DNA from: Struthio camelus
Lineage: Eukaryota; Chordata; Aves; Struthioniformes; Struthionidae
DNA: 64,000 nucleotides
Reading direction: 5' to 3'
Assembly: GCF_040807025.1 (NCBI RefSeq)
Contig: NC_090942.1
Location: 194,488,247-194,552,246, forward strand
Part shown: piece after piece, positions 1-13,200 of the stretch
Layout of the letters: each line of letters begins with the position of its first letter
How positions within the stretch are numbered: position 1 is the first letter of the stretch
Translations under genes and position numbers: made by a program
Notes under the pieces: model-generated
What the model was told of the DNA's origin: nothing
What the model saw: only the letters and a program-made list of their open reading frames with translations
The model's database searches: none

Positions 1-660
1 GTCTGGCAATTTGGATATTCTTTCTTTTTGGCTAACAAGGAGACAGACAGTCCTACCACAAGCTGACTTACCTTTGAACATATCGACTTGTGCATTCAGG
101 ACAGCAGGTAACAGCAACAGCAGAAGCACTGCCTTTCTTAAGTCAGGGACAAGTCTCTCCTGTTGGAGTATGTAGATGTCCCTAGATCAAGGAGGGGAGG
201 TTTGCAGAAAGCAGAATCCACTCTCTCTCATAGTGGGCCATGGGGCTGAGGCTTCTGCTCATCTCCGTGTCCAGAAGATTCAAGGAGCTGTGAAAGTTTT
301 GTACGCAATAATTCAGCATTAGAAATGTAGCCTTTGGACAGTTTCTTCGGTAGAGGGTATAAAAATAATCAAGCAACTGGGATGATCATCAGAGCTGGTA
401 GAAGCATTAGGAACAAGGCCTTTCTTTAAGGATTTGCTCTGTAACATTGCCTTAACTAAGGCAATGAGGGCACTTACCGAACCATTTCTAAGACAGAAGG
501 ACCTTTAAGAGCTTAGCCAGGCTAAAGTGGCGAGTCATCTGCTGAAAATCATTCACGGTCTCCTACTAAAAGTTCACAAGGCTGCTAAGCTACAAACAAA
601 GACACTAAAAACACTAAAAAAGTGTCCTCTTCTGACTTTTATCCATTTCTGACTCTCTTC

Positions 661-1080
661 TTTCAAGGTCAACTTCAGATCCAGCGAATGAGCTCACGTC
701 CTGCCTATCCAGCCTGGCACCATTGCCAGCGCCTTTCGCAGGGCCAGGACTCCACACAGCTTCGGCAGGCGAGCCTAAGTGCTCTGCCCCGGCAAAACCT
801 ACTCTCGCTCAACGAACCTGTGGGGACAGCCAGGGACTGATGCAGGAAGCACTGAGGCAGCTCTGTTTTCTTCCCTTTTAGCCTTCCCCATGACTCCTGG
901 AATGTGTTTGCATATGGTGGAAAAAATGCAAAGAGCAGTGAGAAGCGGCCAGGAAAGTCACCCTTCCTGCCTGCGCTTGGCACGGGAGTCAGGCTCCGTC
1001 TGGGGAGCGCAGACATGTGAGCCAATGCTACCAGCCCTAGCAAGGAAGTAAGAGAAGGCCCTGATCTGCGCAGTAGCTGC
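661..1080. other. CpG-enriched, GC-richer patch of unknown role
   Basis: I counted about 15 CpG dinucleotides in 420 nt, with 9 in the first 180 nt. Most 60-base lines elsewhere in the window carry none or one. The patch overlaps open frames on both strands that match nothing I know. It could be a small CpG island, an enhancer, or the remains of an old element. Confidence 0.4.
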
Positions 1081-4000
1081 CCTGCCCAGAGATGAGCTGA
1101 ATCTTGGGGGTAATCCATTTTGGAATTAAATAGGAAAATATATTACGCGTACAAACTCAATTAGGCTTGCAGCTAAAAAAACACAAAACCTGTTTTGATC
1201 TGAATTCTGGCTTGCAAGGAATACAAAATATTTGACAAACTCTAGAACTTGTCTTCTGCTCCCCATTTTCATTAATGGGCATTTTTATTCAATCCTAAGC
1301 AATAGCAATAAGACTAATTAGTTTAACAAGTACAACAAATGGTTTTATTGACAAAAAAGAAGCCTTTGAAATATACATTACATTCACAAAGGATTAAATT
1401 ACACTCTATTATCCATTTTCCATAAAATAAAGATTACTTTGATAAATCACGACTAATGTTATCTTTGGCTGATAAGAACTTTGTGCTTATTTATGTGGGT
1501 TCTATAAATAGTGTGTTCTGATTTTTTGTTCTCCCTAAATATAGTCAATGATACAGTCTGCCAGGCATTTTCCTGCAATTTGACAATACCACATCTGTGA
1601 ACTAGGCAGCAAATGAAAGCTTCATTGTCTGAATATGAAACACGCAACAGAATATTTTTTCGTCAGGCACTCTACAGTAATCTGTCAAACATCTTTAAGC
1701 CAGATCTTGCTTGATCAAGGTTTTCTTACTGCTAAAGCAAGGTAGTGAAAATAAACTTTTTTTTTTAAGCCTTTGTAGTTCATTTTCCATTGTATGCTAA
1801 GTCCGGTGTGACATTTGTAGCAAGGGTAGGGTCATAGCCTGATTTAAAGCTTAATGCATCTATGAGTAAGTGCACATTTTCAGGTGCAAAGGGCTCCTTT
1901 GCACTTAGTCTTTCCAAAGCTTTGTGCTAGAGGATTTGGCAGATTACTAAAGTTGAACAACATCATCTGACAGTCAAGGATCAAGGAAGCAAGGAAAGTC
2001 TTGATTTTACTTCATTTCTCCCACACAATCTCTGCATAGAGTGGCTCACTACCCAAGACTGTAAATAGCTGGGTAAATCAGGAGACCACCTTTATGTGAT
2101 GACCACCTGTTCAATATCTGGTAACCACACACACTAGGCTAGTGTGAAAATATTGACTTGAGCACTAGACTGGCAGTCAGGAAGCAGTCTAGCTGGGCAG
2201 CAAATGCCTAATTTAGTATGGTATAGGAGCACATACTCACCTTTAAAACATAGTTGAGTTCCACTTACCTATTCTGGAAAATGACCCAGAATCTGAGCTT
2301 ATAAAAAAAGTAAGAAATGGTTTGGAAGAAGGAAAGAATGTCACAAACGGCAGTGATGGTTGGAAACATTCAGATGAATTAAGATTTAGATTCAGACTGG
2401 TTAAACTGAAACTTTTTGAAGAAGTAGTTTCATTCTGATAATGCCAACCTGGCTCTTGCCAGTCACCCATGCAGTAGCCTGCTGGGGAGACCTCTGATTT
2501 TATTACTCTTGCCTGTACAAGCTTCCAGCCCCTTCGTAGTCTCTTGGTGGGTTGCTGTAAACACAGGATGCCCAGGAACCCAGGCTTCAGAGCTACAGCT
2601 ATCCAATAGCAAAAGCTCCCGAGGATTTCTAAGACGCATAGCTCTGGTGCAGCCCATCAACATATAACATCAGGGCACATAGATTCCGCAGAAAATTTGG
2701 GTTTTCATTTTGAATAGGAATAAAAATCAGTGTCAAAAAACAAACAAACAAACAAATTCATCTAATTCCATATGAAGGAATATGGAATTTTCTATCGTAC
2801 AGGACAAATATCCAAGTTTAAGTTACATTCACTTCCCATTTTTTAAAAGTCTTTCAGGAAAAAAAAAAAATTGGGTTCCAAATTCAGCTTTGTCAAATTC
2901 AGCTTAGCCACTGCATGACTCAAAGAAGCAGTTGGAGGATTGTCCATAGCAGTTGCAGGATTGTCATTGTGAGATGTTTTGAGAGCACTGGGGAAAAGAT
3001 ATAGAGAGGTTCTGAAAGTTTTCTTAAGGAGTAAAGCCAATATGTGAAAGAGTTAAGTTCTATCACACACCTTTCACTTCCATTGTCAGTTTCTTCTAAT
3101 CTGCTTTTTGAAAATTCTCCCAACTATTTAAACGTAACACCAATTTAGCATCAATGTATGGTATCCAGTCGTACCACGGCTGTTTTGTATTACTGCACTC
3201 ATCATAAGCAAATGGTTCTTCTCCTGAATTTTTCCCTCAGAAGCAAGTGGCAGTAGATTTCAAACAAACCCACACCCATGTCTGTGCTGCTTCTAACAAG
3301 GGTGTATTTTAGTCATGGAAATAAGTCTAACCCCTTCATGTAATTTTCAAAATTTTATAGCCTTCCCACCCCCTGGGTTCACTGGAAAGTGACTCAGCAA
3401 GGCAAGCAAAAGGATTAAAGAGCAGCTAGAGTTTTTAAAATGAACGGAAAAGTTTAGCAGTTCTGAAAGTATCCTCCCCCCTCCCCCCGCAACACTTATT
3501 TCAAAAACTTTAATAAAAATAATTACAACTGAGTGTACGAAGAGACAGAATGCAGGTTTAGAGTCATAATTCACAGAATAGGGAGGAGCACTCTGAAACG
3601 TTGCAAAAGAAATGTATTATTATCTTTCCAAACCTCCTTAGGCTTCTCTTTTTCTACACTAGAAAAAAAAATCATAGTGCCTGGGCTTCTGTGCGCTTGC
3701 TAATTAAAACAACTTTTATATTTTGTTTTTTGTGATAGCGTGTACTTTTATAAAGAGAAGGAAGGAGAAAATTGTACATACAAGTTTGAACATAAAGGCA
3801 TTACCGCTTGTATTGATTAACCACCCTTGGATCTACCTCAAACTCAACTCTATAGCTTACTGTCGGCTGAATACTTCTGTAGGTGAGAATACTTACTGGA
3901 GAAGGTCTAGACCTTCACTCCTTAGGAGAGCCCTCACGTACAGGCCACAGAGCCAAACTCCTCCTTGCTTATACTGCCCTTTGCCTCTGCTCCCCCTTGC

Positions 4001-5779
4001 CTCCTGTATTTTGCATCAATTTCTGCACAGCTGCTAGAGCTGCCTCATCTCAGGGTACCCCACAGTCCAGAGTTAGGATGCTCTTCAGGAACGAGGGAGA
4101 TGTCAGAGAAACTCCTTCGGCCCAGAACCCAGCTCTCCCACCTCCCTGGAAAGTGCTCTTTGCGTCAGACAACTACGCAAAAAAAAAAAAAAAAAGTCCT
4201 TTAGTTATCTACTTTCAGAATTAGACTCAGTCTGAGTCCCAAACGCAGAGAGCTACATACTAGAAGTAGTATTCAAACATCTCTTTACCCCGTTTTCCAA
4301 TAGGCTGGCTACATTCATATTGCTGCTCAAAACAGGATAATGAATTTGGTCTTTGGAGGTATGCCTCTCCACATAAAAGTATCTAAGGACCAACAGCAGA
4401 TGTGCTGAGTAACCCAGCCCGGCCAGTATGTCTTTATGCACTGTGATGTTCCAGTCAGATCTACGATAAGCAGTCTGAATACGGGCCCAGTACTGATGGC
4501 CGGAATGATTCCATCTGCTACAACGTTTATGGGTCAAAACCGAGCAATTCGAGGACTGCAGCTTCATTCTTCCTGGTGCAGAAATCCAGAGTATTTACAA
4601 GATATAGATGTCAAAATGTTAAACTAGAAACAGCAAGTCAAAAATCTCATCACTGTTTCCTTCCTCCTCTTAGGAAGGCAAGCACAGGAAATAATAACAT
4701 GGAAGACAGAAGTCAGCAAATCAAAAGCTTTTATTGACATATTTTCTCATCTGTGACCCTTTGTCATTTACTTCCATTGCAGAGACCAAAATTAGTGATT
4801 GATTCTAATTTTTATAAGTTACAACTTTTATAGTTTTTGTATTATTAATAAGAGGAGAAGATAAAGTCATGGATAAGTTTCTAAATGGACTTAAAGACAG
4901 GAAGCAACTTTTTATGAATTCTCATGCAAACTACTGACTGATTATTGGAGACTGAGGTTCATCTGTAATTTGAGGAAAAGGTTCTCTTTTATCAGTATGT
5001 TAGCAGGAAACTAATCTATAACCCTTTCACAAGTGACATAATTTTCACATATTAGATAATAATTGTAAGCATATTAAGCAATATTAACATTATTAAACAA
5101 TATAAAATAGCTTTCTGAATATATAATACAATAATGCAAAGTCTGAACATTTAAGGTGCCTTACCTAGTAGGAGAGCATAATTTTCCACTGGAGCTCTTC
5201 TAAGCTTCCTGAATTTTTTGCCTTATAGATTTGGAGTTTCTAAACGGAATAACTCCAAACATAATATTCCAATTTATAAAAGAATTTATGTCTGATTCAA
5301 GAACTCCAGGGACACTTAAACTTTCAAATTTTATTTATACCAACAAATTATGACCATTAAGAAGGGAGATACTGCATTACAGTGGTATCACTACCAAAGC
5401 TGATTTCTGAGACCAACTGTATATGACTTGTGTAACGAGTTTTCCGAGAGATAAAAAAATATATTGTTGCTGCTTTTCTCTACTCCTCGCTCTTTTTGCA
5501 AACATTCACTAAACTGCAGATTTGGCTGCCTCTTAACTATATACTCTATATGGGGAATATTAGCATTGATAAAAACATCCATCTTAAATTTAAATGTATC
5601 TGATTCACCATGAATGACTGCTCATCTCCCTCCTTAACATACATAAATATGCAACAGCTAATGCGAGTGTAAACTCCAAAATTTTAATAACTCTCAGTGT
5701 GACACTCATACAACAACTCAGAGAAAATGAAAAAAAGTCAATTTCTTCCAAAGAAAGTTCTCCTAAATTCTCTTTAAAA

Positions 5780-5813
5780 AACAAAACAAAAACCAAACCA
5801 AACCAAACCAAAC
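5780..5813 (+). repeat. (CAAAA)/(CCAAA) simple repeat
   Basis: This is a run of ACAAAACAAAAACC followed by four CCAAA-type pentamers. It lies in the intergenic DNA downstream of COG6. Confidence 0.85.
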
Positions 5814-6721
5814 TCCTTATACTAACTTTTTCTTTCCTGAAGTCTTCTGGAGTGAAAGACTTCCCTGAAAGAAGACTATGTTTCCTTTAAGAAACGTACA
5901 AAAATTATCATGAGGTGTGACAGAGAACAAGTGTCCTACTTAGTATATATTTTCCTCTTTTACTGGAAGGAACGGTTCCCTGAATTACAACTCTATATAA
6001 TTATAGTTTCTAGACAGAGCATGTTCAACTTTGTATCGAAGGAGGGAAGAAACAAAACCTTCACTCATGGCTCTCTACACATCAGCCAGGCACAACTACA
6101 TACCCTGGCTCTCCCACAAAGTCCCCAGATCAACCTATGCCACAGTTGAACCTAATTATAATTTTTAGGAGCACTACTGCAGACATGTAAACCACTAAAA
6201 TCTCTTAGTATGTTATTAACTGCATAAATGCTTGTGCTAAAGCAATGGATCTTTTTCTGTACTTGAAAAACAAAACAAAGAACCTGTACGTGCGAAGCAG
6301 GAATGGCCATACTGCTGTGCAACTCACCTTCCAAACCCACACTGCAACTGGACCCAACCTTAAGAGTTCTATCTGCAAGTTTCAATTGATACAAGGATTC
6401 CTGCAGAGGAACTGCACTAAAATAAAACCCTTCTGAGTAAAGTAAAATTACAAAAATATTACTTATAATATTAAGTTCCAGATCACATACATATATGTAG
6501 TTCAAGTATTCCTTTTTCTTATAGAAAGTATGAGAACTAGCGACACAGATAATGGATCAAAAAAACCCACAAAAAGCACACAAATTTTGCCTCAAAGATT
6601 TAATCAATAGGATTTCAAAAACAGCACCAAATATTCTAAAATGATTTATGGGCTGTAAAACTGAGGTACCTCAAGACATTCAAAAGTACATCAGTTGTCT
6701 TGAAATTATACAGTATCAGTG

Positions 6722-6727
6722 TTTATT
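6722..6727 (-). promoter_or_regulatory. Candidate COG6 poly(A) signal AATAAA
   Basis: This is the first canonical AATAAA on the minus strand after the COG6 stop, about 414 nt downstream. A T/GT-rich stretch (around GTACTTTTGAATGTC) follows roughly 30 nt later. An ATTAAA at 6938-6933 is a nearer but weaker alternative. The window is AT-rich, so the hexamer could be chance, and a longer 3' UTR is equally possible. Confidence 0.35.
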
Positions 6728-7140
6728 GATGATAGGCTGAGAACAATAGAATGAAAGAACAGGGAAAAGGGCAAATAAAAATAATGATGAGATCATAAGA
6801 AACACTGGTTGAATTCCTAGTGAAAGGATTATTTACAGCAAGGCAAAAGCTTTTTCCTCCTTTACTCCCTTTTTCAAAGAGATTGCATATTGTCAAGGTG
6901 CATGTCCATTAGAGGAACACATTAAAATAATTTTTAATCTATATTCTATTTTCCGGCCTATAGAGAGTATTCAAAGACACAGGAAAGACTAGACTTCTGT
7001 CAAGCAGATTAAGCAAAACTGCATTCCTACATATTTTAAGTTTATAGTTATAACATAAAACTCAATACAGAAAAATACCATAATGCATACACTGAACAAA
7101 TACAGTACTATGGATTCTGATCATTCTGAGGGAAGCAAGA

Positions 7141-7288
7141 CTATGAAAGGAGCGTCTGAACTTGGTGAGGAGTTCTGTGTAGTATGGTTTCTGGATCCTT
7201 ATACTCATTTGAGGGGTTCATCACAGCTGCATATAATTCACCGTAAGCTCTGCAGACCAGTTCCGTTGACTGTTTTATTATCTGATCT
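7141..7288 (-). CDS. COG6: COG6 terminal exon 19, coding part (residues 609-657 and stop)
   Basis: This is 148 nt of coding sequence. It completes Lys (AA|A), encodes [40 protein letters not shown] and HQVQTLLS, then a TAG stop at 7143-7141. The acceptor TTTTTAG sits behind a strong polypyrimidine tract. A second AG two bases inside the exon would shift the frame, so the first AG is the one used. The 3' UTR continues toward lower coordinates. Confidence 0.98.
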
Positions 7289-10200
7289 CTAAAAAGCAAA
7301 CAAAAAATTGCAAATTGTAGGGAATATAACTATATTATACACAAGAAATGAAACAGAAAAATGCAAAAACTGGAAAAATGTTATTGTCACTGATAGTAAC
7401 TGACAGTCACTGACAGTGTGATTAAAAAGTCCTTATACTTCAACTGTGAAAATAGCTTAAAGATTTACAATAAAAGAAGGCTCTTCCCTCCCTTTGTATT
7501 GTACAGGCATAAACTCAGATATATGATCCCGACAACCAAGAAATTAGATTCTTTATTTCTGCCACAAAATTGCAAAGGATGGAAAAAGAACTACATTTAA
7601 TTTGCATACAGTATTTTTTCACCTGTACTCTCCTGCACCATTTAACAGAATGGTAATGTTACTGGTCTACCTTCTACCTCCTGGGGCTGCTGGCTGTCCT
7701 CTGTAAATATATATATTTTTTATTCTACTAGCAAACGTATTCTATTCATATTATCTTCACACCACCTGATTCCATTCTCTGTCAAAGAACAGGAAAAGCT
7801 GAAGATGATAGTGGTCAAACATTTAAAAGTTACTATGGTCTTTGACAAACAATACTATAAAGTCTGTATCCTGTTATTTCTATGGATCAAAATGAGTAAC
7901 AACGCACAGAGATTTGAAGCTAACGTTCACAGAAAAGTTCATTATTTTTTGAAGACAAATTAGTATTTTTATTTTACTTTGTTGAATCAGTTTGCTTTAA
8001 TCACCATGGCAATATGTTTACAGCTGCGTATGCATTTTTATCTATCAGAAACAGCAGTTACAATTATTATACAGTCAAACCTGTGCAAAAGGACCACCAG
8101 GAGAAACAAGAAATTGAAGTACCACAAATGTCAATTCAGCCCCGCTGTAATATGCAGCAAAGAAACAAAATCACCAAAATTGCATCCACTAAAATCAGTG
8201 CTGAATTTGCCAGATGCCGAGCACAGTGAGTGGGAACCGACAAGTTAATGGAATCTCAAATACCAAGTGTGTAGAACTTTGTTTTCGGGAAATATTAAGA
8301 AATGGAAAATATGATAAAGAAGATTAAGAGACAAAAATTACATTTTATTCCAATGCCAAGTATCCAGCCTTTGGATAAACATGATCAAGTGGCTGTGTTT
8401 CTATATTACTTAGAATACTTGAAAATAGACTGGCCTTATAATAGCAAATCTAGAAACATGGACATATGGAAAATATATTCAAGGTTTTCAGGTAAACAAC
8501 TGCCTTTGAACACAATCTAGAATTGTTAAGCTACGTAACATGAAAGTGTTTTAAGAAAACATTGCACATCGGAATATAAAGCCTACTAGTTGCATTGCAC
8601 AAAATACTACTAAACTGAAAGAAAAACTTTATTGAAATATTCCAGAGAGCTGAACAGCATCAACCGAGTCTTTCCATCCAATAATGTCAGTGTCATTAAT
8701 CAGTACATTAGGATCTCAGTTGCCATAACAACATGATACAATTTTATCACTAACATAAACTGCAGCACTTTCTAAAAATAGTAAAGTAATTTCAGCATGT
8801 AGTTTCTGTGATCCAACACAAATGAAATGAGCTTTACGAGACCAAGAACTAGGTATATATATAGTTTAAAATTCCTTAAATGAGCAAAGGAATTTGAAAG
8901 ATAACAGCATGCACTAGCAAATATTGGAGGGAATGTTCTTTGTGGTCATAAAGCTTTATTATAGTGCTGCTGAGTTTTTATTGTGTAATAAATACTCTAG
9001 CCCCTTACCAAAAGCACATGATCTGATTTTAAGAATTAAAGAACTGCTGGCCTCCAGCTCAACAGTTGTGATCCACTGTTCCAGCTATGTGACTTACAGG
9101 AAGAAGTCTTCAAAAATGACACCAAACCACTGTAAAACTAACTTGAAAAGCTGAACTACTATAACAAGAGATTAAAATTATAGTACTGGTTGAATGTTTT
9201 CCATGAATTTTGGGAAACTATGGAATTTTGAATATTTACTTACTACAAGTAAAAAGAAAATACCAAGATTCCACAAGTATGCACCTAAGTAAATATGGAT
9301 CTCGACTTTAACATGATTTCTTGTGTTTAACGCTACACATTTGATGCCTAAGGGACTAACAGAATTTTTATTTTTAATTCTGTTTAGAAGCTGATCTAAA
9401 TCACTGAGTTACAGCAGGTTAATAAATTACTGTGTGTCAAATGAGCTGTAGTGGCTATGCTAATTGTCCTCATAGGCTTCCCACTCACCTCCCGGCTCCC
9501 TGCTGTTGCAAGATAACATGAATTCAGCTTAAACTGCAGTAGGAGAGGTTTCAAAACTTCATAAATGGGATAAGGCTATGAGTGCATACATAACCAGTTT
9601 ATCTTGGTTCATCTGACAGAAAGAAATTATTAAGCCTAAGTAATTTCACTCTGTGCCTGAGTCTTTATGGTAGCATAAAGTCTACCTCTAAAAAATTGCT
9701 TCTGCATTAGCAGTGAAAAATTGAGGCTTTCAAAATACGTTTACTGTTACTATGATTTTTAAATATACCTACGCTAAGAAAAAGATGAAGATTTAAAATT
9801 CAGGTTTAATAGCTTGACACTTGGAAGCAGAATTTAAAATGCTTCATTTACATTATTCTTTAAGCTAATCTGGTTGATCTGTACTGGAGCGGAAGAACAA
9901 TTCTCATACAACAGAGTCACTTCTGCTAACTGAGCTGCGAGAACAGTATCCTCAGCAGAGAGATCCGACAAACAGCTGAGAAGAAACAACAACTCGTAAC
10001 ACCGCAGTCATTTCTTCGTGATAGACTCGGGCTAAGGAAGCACTGGGCTTATGGTATGAAACTGTTTGTGGATGAAGAAAACTCGAGTTGAAATATACTT
10101 GTGTTATGGACCGACAGTATCATATTAAAAAGTGATACTGGTTTGAGGTTCAGCTTAATGCTAACATTTATATTCCTATGCTAAGATTATTAACAGATCC

Positions 10201-13200
10201 CTGAGCTTGTATTTGTTTTTCAATATAGACAACTTTGAAACCTCAACTAAAAAAAAAAAAAGGTCAAATAACGAACGCTTTGATCATGATTTACTTGACT
10301 CCTGAAGACTCCAGTGGACTAGATAAAAACTTAGGCACTTGGTAGCCGAGGCCAACAAGTAATCACTTATGTAATTATTACACATCTGAAAAAACCTTCA
10401 GAAAGTATTTGAATAACAATCTTTTTTCAAATAGCAGAATGTTTAATGATTTCATTTGCAGACTACCATTATATGCAGATCACATATGACCAAAGCTGCA
10501 AGTGCTCAGCACTTCTGAAAAGCAAGCTTATCTGGTTTATCTAACATCGCTCCATGGACTGACAGTATTGAAAACAGAAACTGGTGTCTGGATTTCAAAC
10601 TCCACACTCAGATGATTTCTGTCCTGTTGTTCAGGCCACACCTATGTATTTCAAAATCTTTTCACTCAAGCAGATTAAAACAATGTATTTGTGCCAAGAT
10701 CAAACAGTTAGCTGGACACTGGCACATAAAGAGTCTAGAAAATAGTATCGGAATCACAGATACATGAGAGATGCATACACTGTTCATTTTTGTACACAAA
10801 CTGTCTGGTGCCCTCTCAGTAAAATTTTAAAAAGTATTTTTACTTCACGTTAAAAGTGGATTTGCTATGGAATGCCACACCACTGACCTGGTGGGATGTC
10901 ACCCTTGAAACATTAATCCTATGCTAGCTCCATTACTCAAGTAACAGCCACCCCAGGAGTCGCAGGCAGCGTGGCACAAGCAAGGACACCCTGGGGGGGA
11001 CCATCTGTCCCATGTTTGACTGGTTTCCATGAGATGGTGACTATCAAAGTCATCCTCTGACACTGTTCTGCTGCTGATGCTTTTCCTCTGGGTGCAGCTG
11101 CACCTTGCACAGAAGCCACAGAAACAACGAGTACTTGTGCAGAAAAGACTTGCTGAGTTTCCTCTAAACTTTTTTTGTTTCTCACTAGACTACAAAAACC
11201 CAAATGAAAAATTACTAGAAGGCACCTAAAACCACGAGACTGATAATGCTTGTAGCGGGCATGGCCTCAGCTATCCTTCATTCTGCTTTTCTCAGAATAT
11301 AGGTTAGATACAAGGCAGGGAGGCTTTGACAACTGTTGTTCACTGATTAAATGGCATATAATATTTGTCTATGCTAAAATATTATTATTGCCCCCCTGCT
11401 GCCAGAGGTACAGAGATTTTGTGATGTAAGGCCAGGTAAGGCCAGGCTTTTTCAGCCTCCGCATTGGTAAGAGAACAGAAGAAAATATTATCAGCTTTTT
11501 TAAACGTTCCCAGCATATAATATTTTTTCCCTTGACATAGGTCAACTCTTTATCACAAGACGGCTTCCACTGTAATACAATCACAGAATAGATGAGGTTG
11601 GAAGGGACCTCTGGAGATCAATCATCCAACCCCACTGCTCAAACAGGGTCACCGGAAAGCAGGCTGCCCAGGATCACGTGCAGTTGGGTTTTGAAATATC
11701 TCCAGGTATGGAGACTCCACAACCCTCTCTGGACAACCTGTTCCAGTGTTCACCCTCACAGTGAAAAAGCACTTTCTTATGACACTGCAGGACAGATAGT
11801 GATAATGAGACTCCAAACATTGTAGTGCCACATCAAAAATATGATGTGCTAGTCACAATTTTTCATATGTTATGCAACTTATATTCTTCACAAAAACATG
11901 AAGAATAACGTCAAGAAAACTTTTTGATCAGTGCAGCATACAATTTTCTGAATTTAAGTACTACAAAGTGACTTCATACAGTTCGTATCTAATTGGAAAG
12001 AAATTCTTGGCATTTTCCCTAGCCTTAGGGTTCAGTTGGCCCTTGTCTGTCATATTTTAGAATATATTCATAAAACAAGAGCAGTGATACATAATAAAGT
12101 CCTCGCTTCCATACTTCAAAGTATAAATCACTAAAAAAACCCATATTATGTGAAAAATAAAGTAATCTCAGCACAATATTTGATGAGACAAGAACGTCAA
12201 TATTCTACAGTGGAAGACAACAAAGTTGAAAAATTCTAGACTTGATGTAGCAATAGGGATAAAAGAAAACTTGAGTGGAGAATTACATATTTTATCTCCC
12301 TTTGGAAGGCTTATAAATTAGTTCTAAAACAATTTACAACTAAGGTGACAAAAAACAATGCCGACACAGTGCAATACGTTCAAAAGAGATGAATACAATT
12401 AATTTTGATACTGTCCATTAAATCAGGAGTAACAACTTCAGAAAGTTACAGAATTACATATTCCTAACTGCTTGTTCAAAAAGAGGACAGTCTCAACAAA
12501 TTGAATTGTGACCTGAAGGACAATGCAAATGTGATTACAGCTGATAACTTCAATTCTCTATCATGATCCACTAAAACCTAATCAAATTCATCTTTCTGAT
12601 TATTATACAAGCATAATAGAAATTCAGAATTAAGATACTTACTTCACAGTGGCACTCAGAAGGAAATTCAGCTGGGACATTAACAGACTATCTGGAGCAG
12701 ACAGATAGCGATCAAACTGAGCCTAGGGGCGGGAAAAAAGAGAATATGAGATCAACATACTAAAAACTTGCTGGTATATGAAGATAGATAAAAAATACAG
12801 ATCTCTGGAAAGTGATTACATTAAAATGGCACCTTCTTATTTGATGGAATTTGCTGTTTTTATATATTTAAGATAGAACCTAACACAACATAAAAACATT
12901 CAAGGCAGAACGTAACAGTCCAAACCAGACGTCTAACTTCAACACTTATGCCACCACAATTTCAAGTTTCTGATCCTGACGAGTACAAGTGGAGGGCACG
13001 AATAATGACAAATAATTCAGCCCCCATAACCAGCCAAGTTTTCTGTGCAGCATGGATATATGTTTGCACCCCTGAAGACCTGACCCAGTCTATTCAGTGC
13101 AAAGGGAACACATCAGCCTCCAGATAGCAACCTAGCCTGCACAAAGTAGATGTTACCTTTTACTGAGAGCACAGGGACTGCTTAATAATCCAGTGAGGAC

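Larger units (their letters stand above)
1..7140. other. COG6 3' UTR and downstream intergenic DNA
   Basis: No further gene is recognisable. By vertebrate synteny the FOXO1 side would lie in this direction, but no FOXO1 sequence is present. The stretch holds a CpG-rich patch (661-1080), short A-rich and CAAAC-type simple repeats (5780-5813) and otherwise featureless AT-rich sequence. Short open frames on both strands have no recognisable similarity. Confidence 0.7.
7289..12642 (-). other. COG6 intron 18 (5.35 kb)
   Basis: The donor is GTAAGT and the acceptor TTTTTAG. It contains a CR1 3' end at 11579-11780, a 10-bp tandem repeat near the acceptor (7386-7418) and a two-unit GTAAGGCCAG duplication near 11425. 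Nothing else is recognisable. Confidence 0.9.

Noticed and set aside
705..1118. 137-codon minus-strand open frame in the CpG-rich patch
   Set aside because: The raised GC lowers stop-codon frequency, overlapping frames on the other strand are also open, and no similarity is recognisable.
3723..4224. Overlapping 104- and 113-codon plus-strand open frames
   Set aside because: They end in A-rich simple sequence and show no domain or codon-like constraint.
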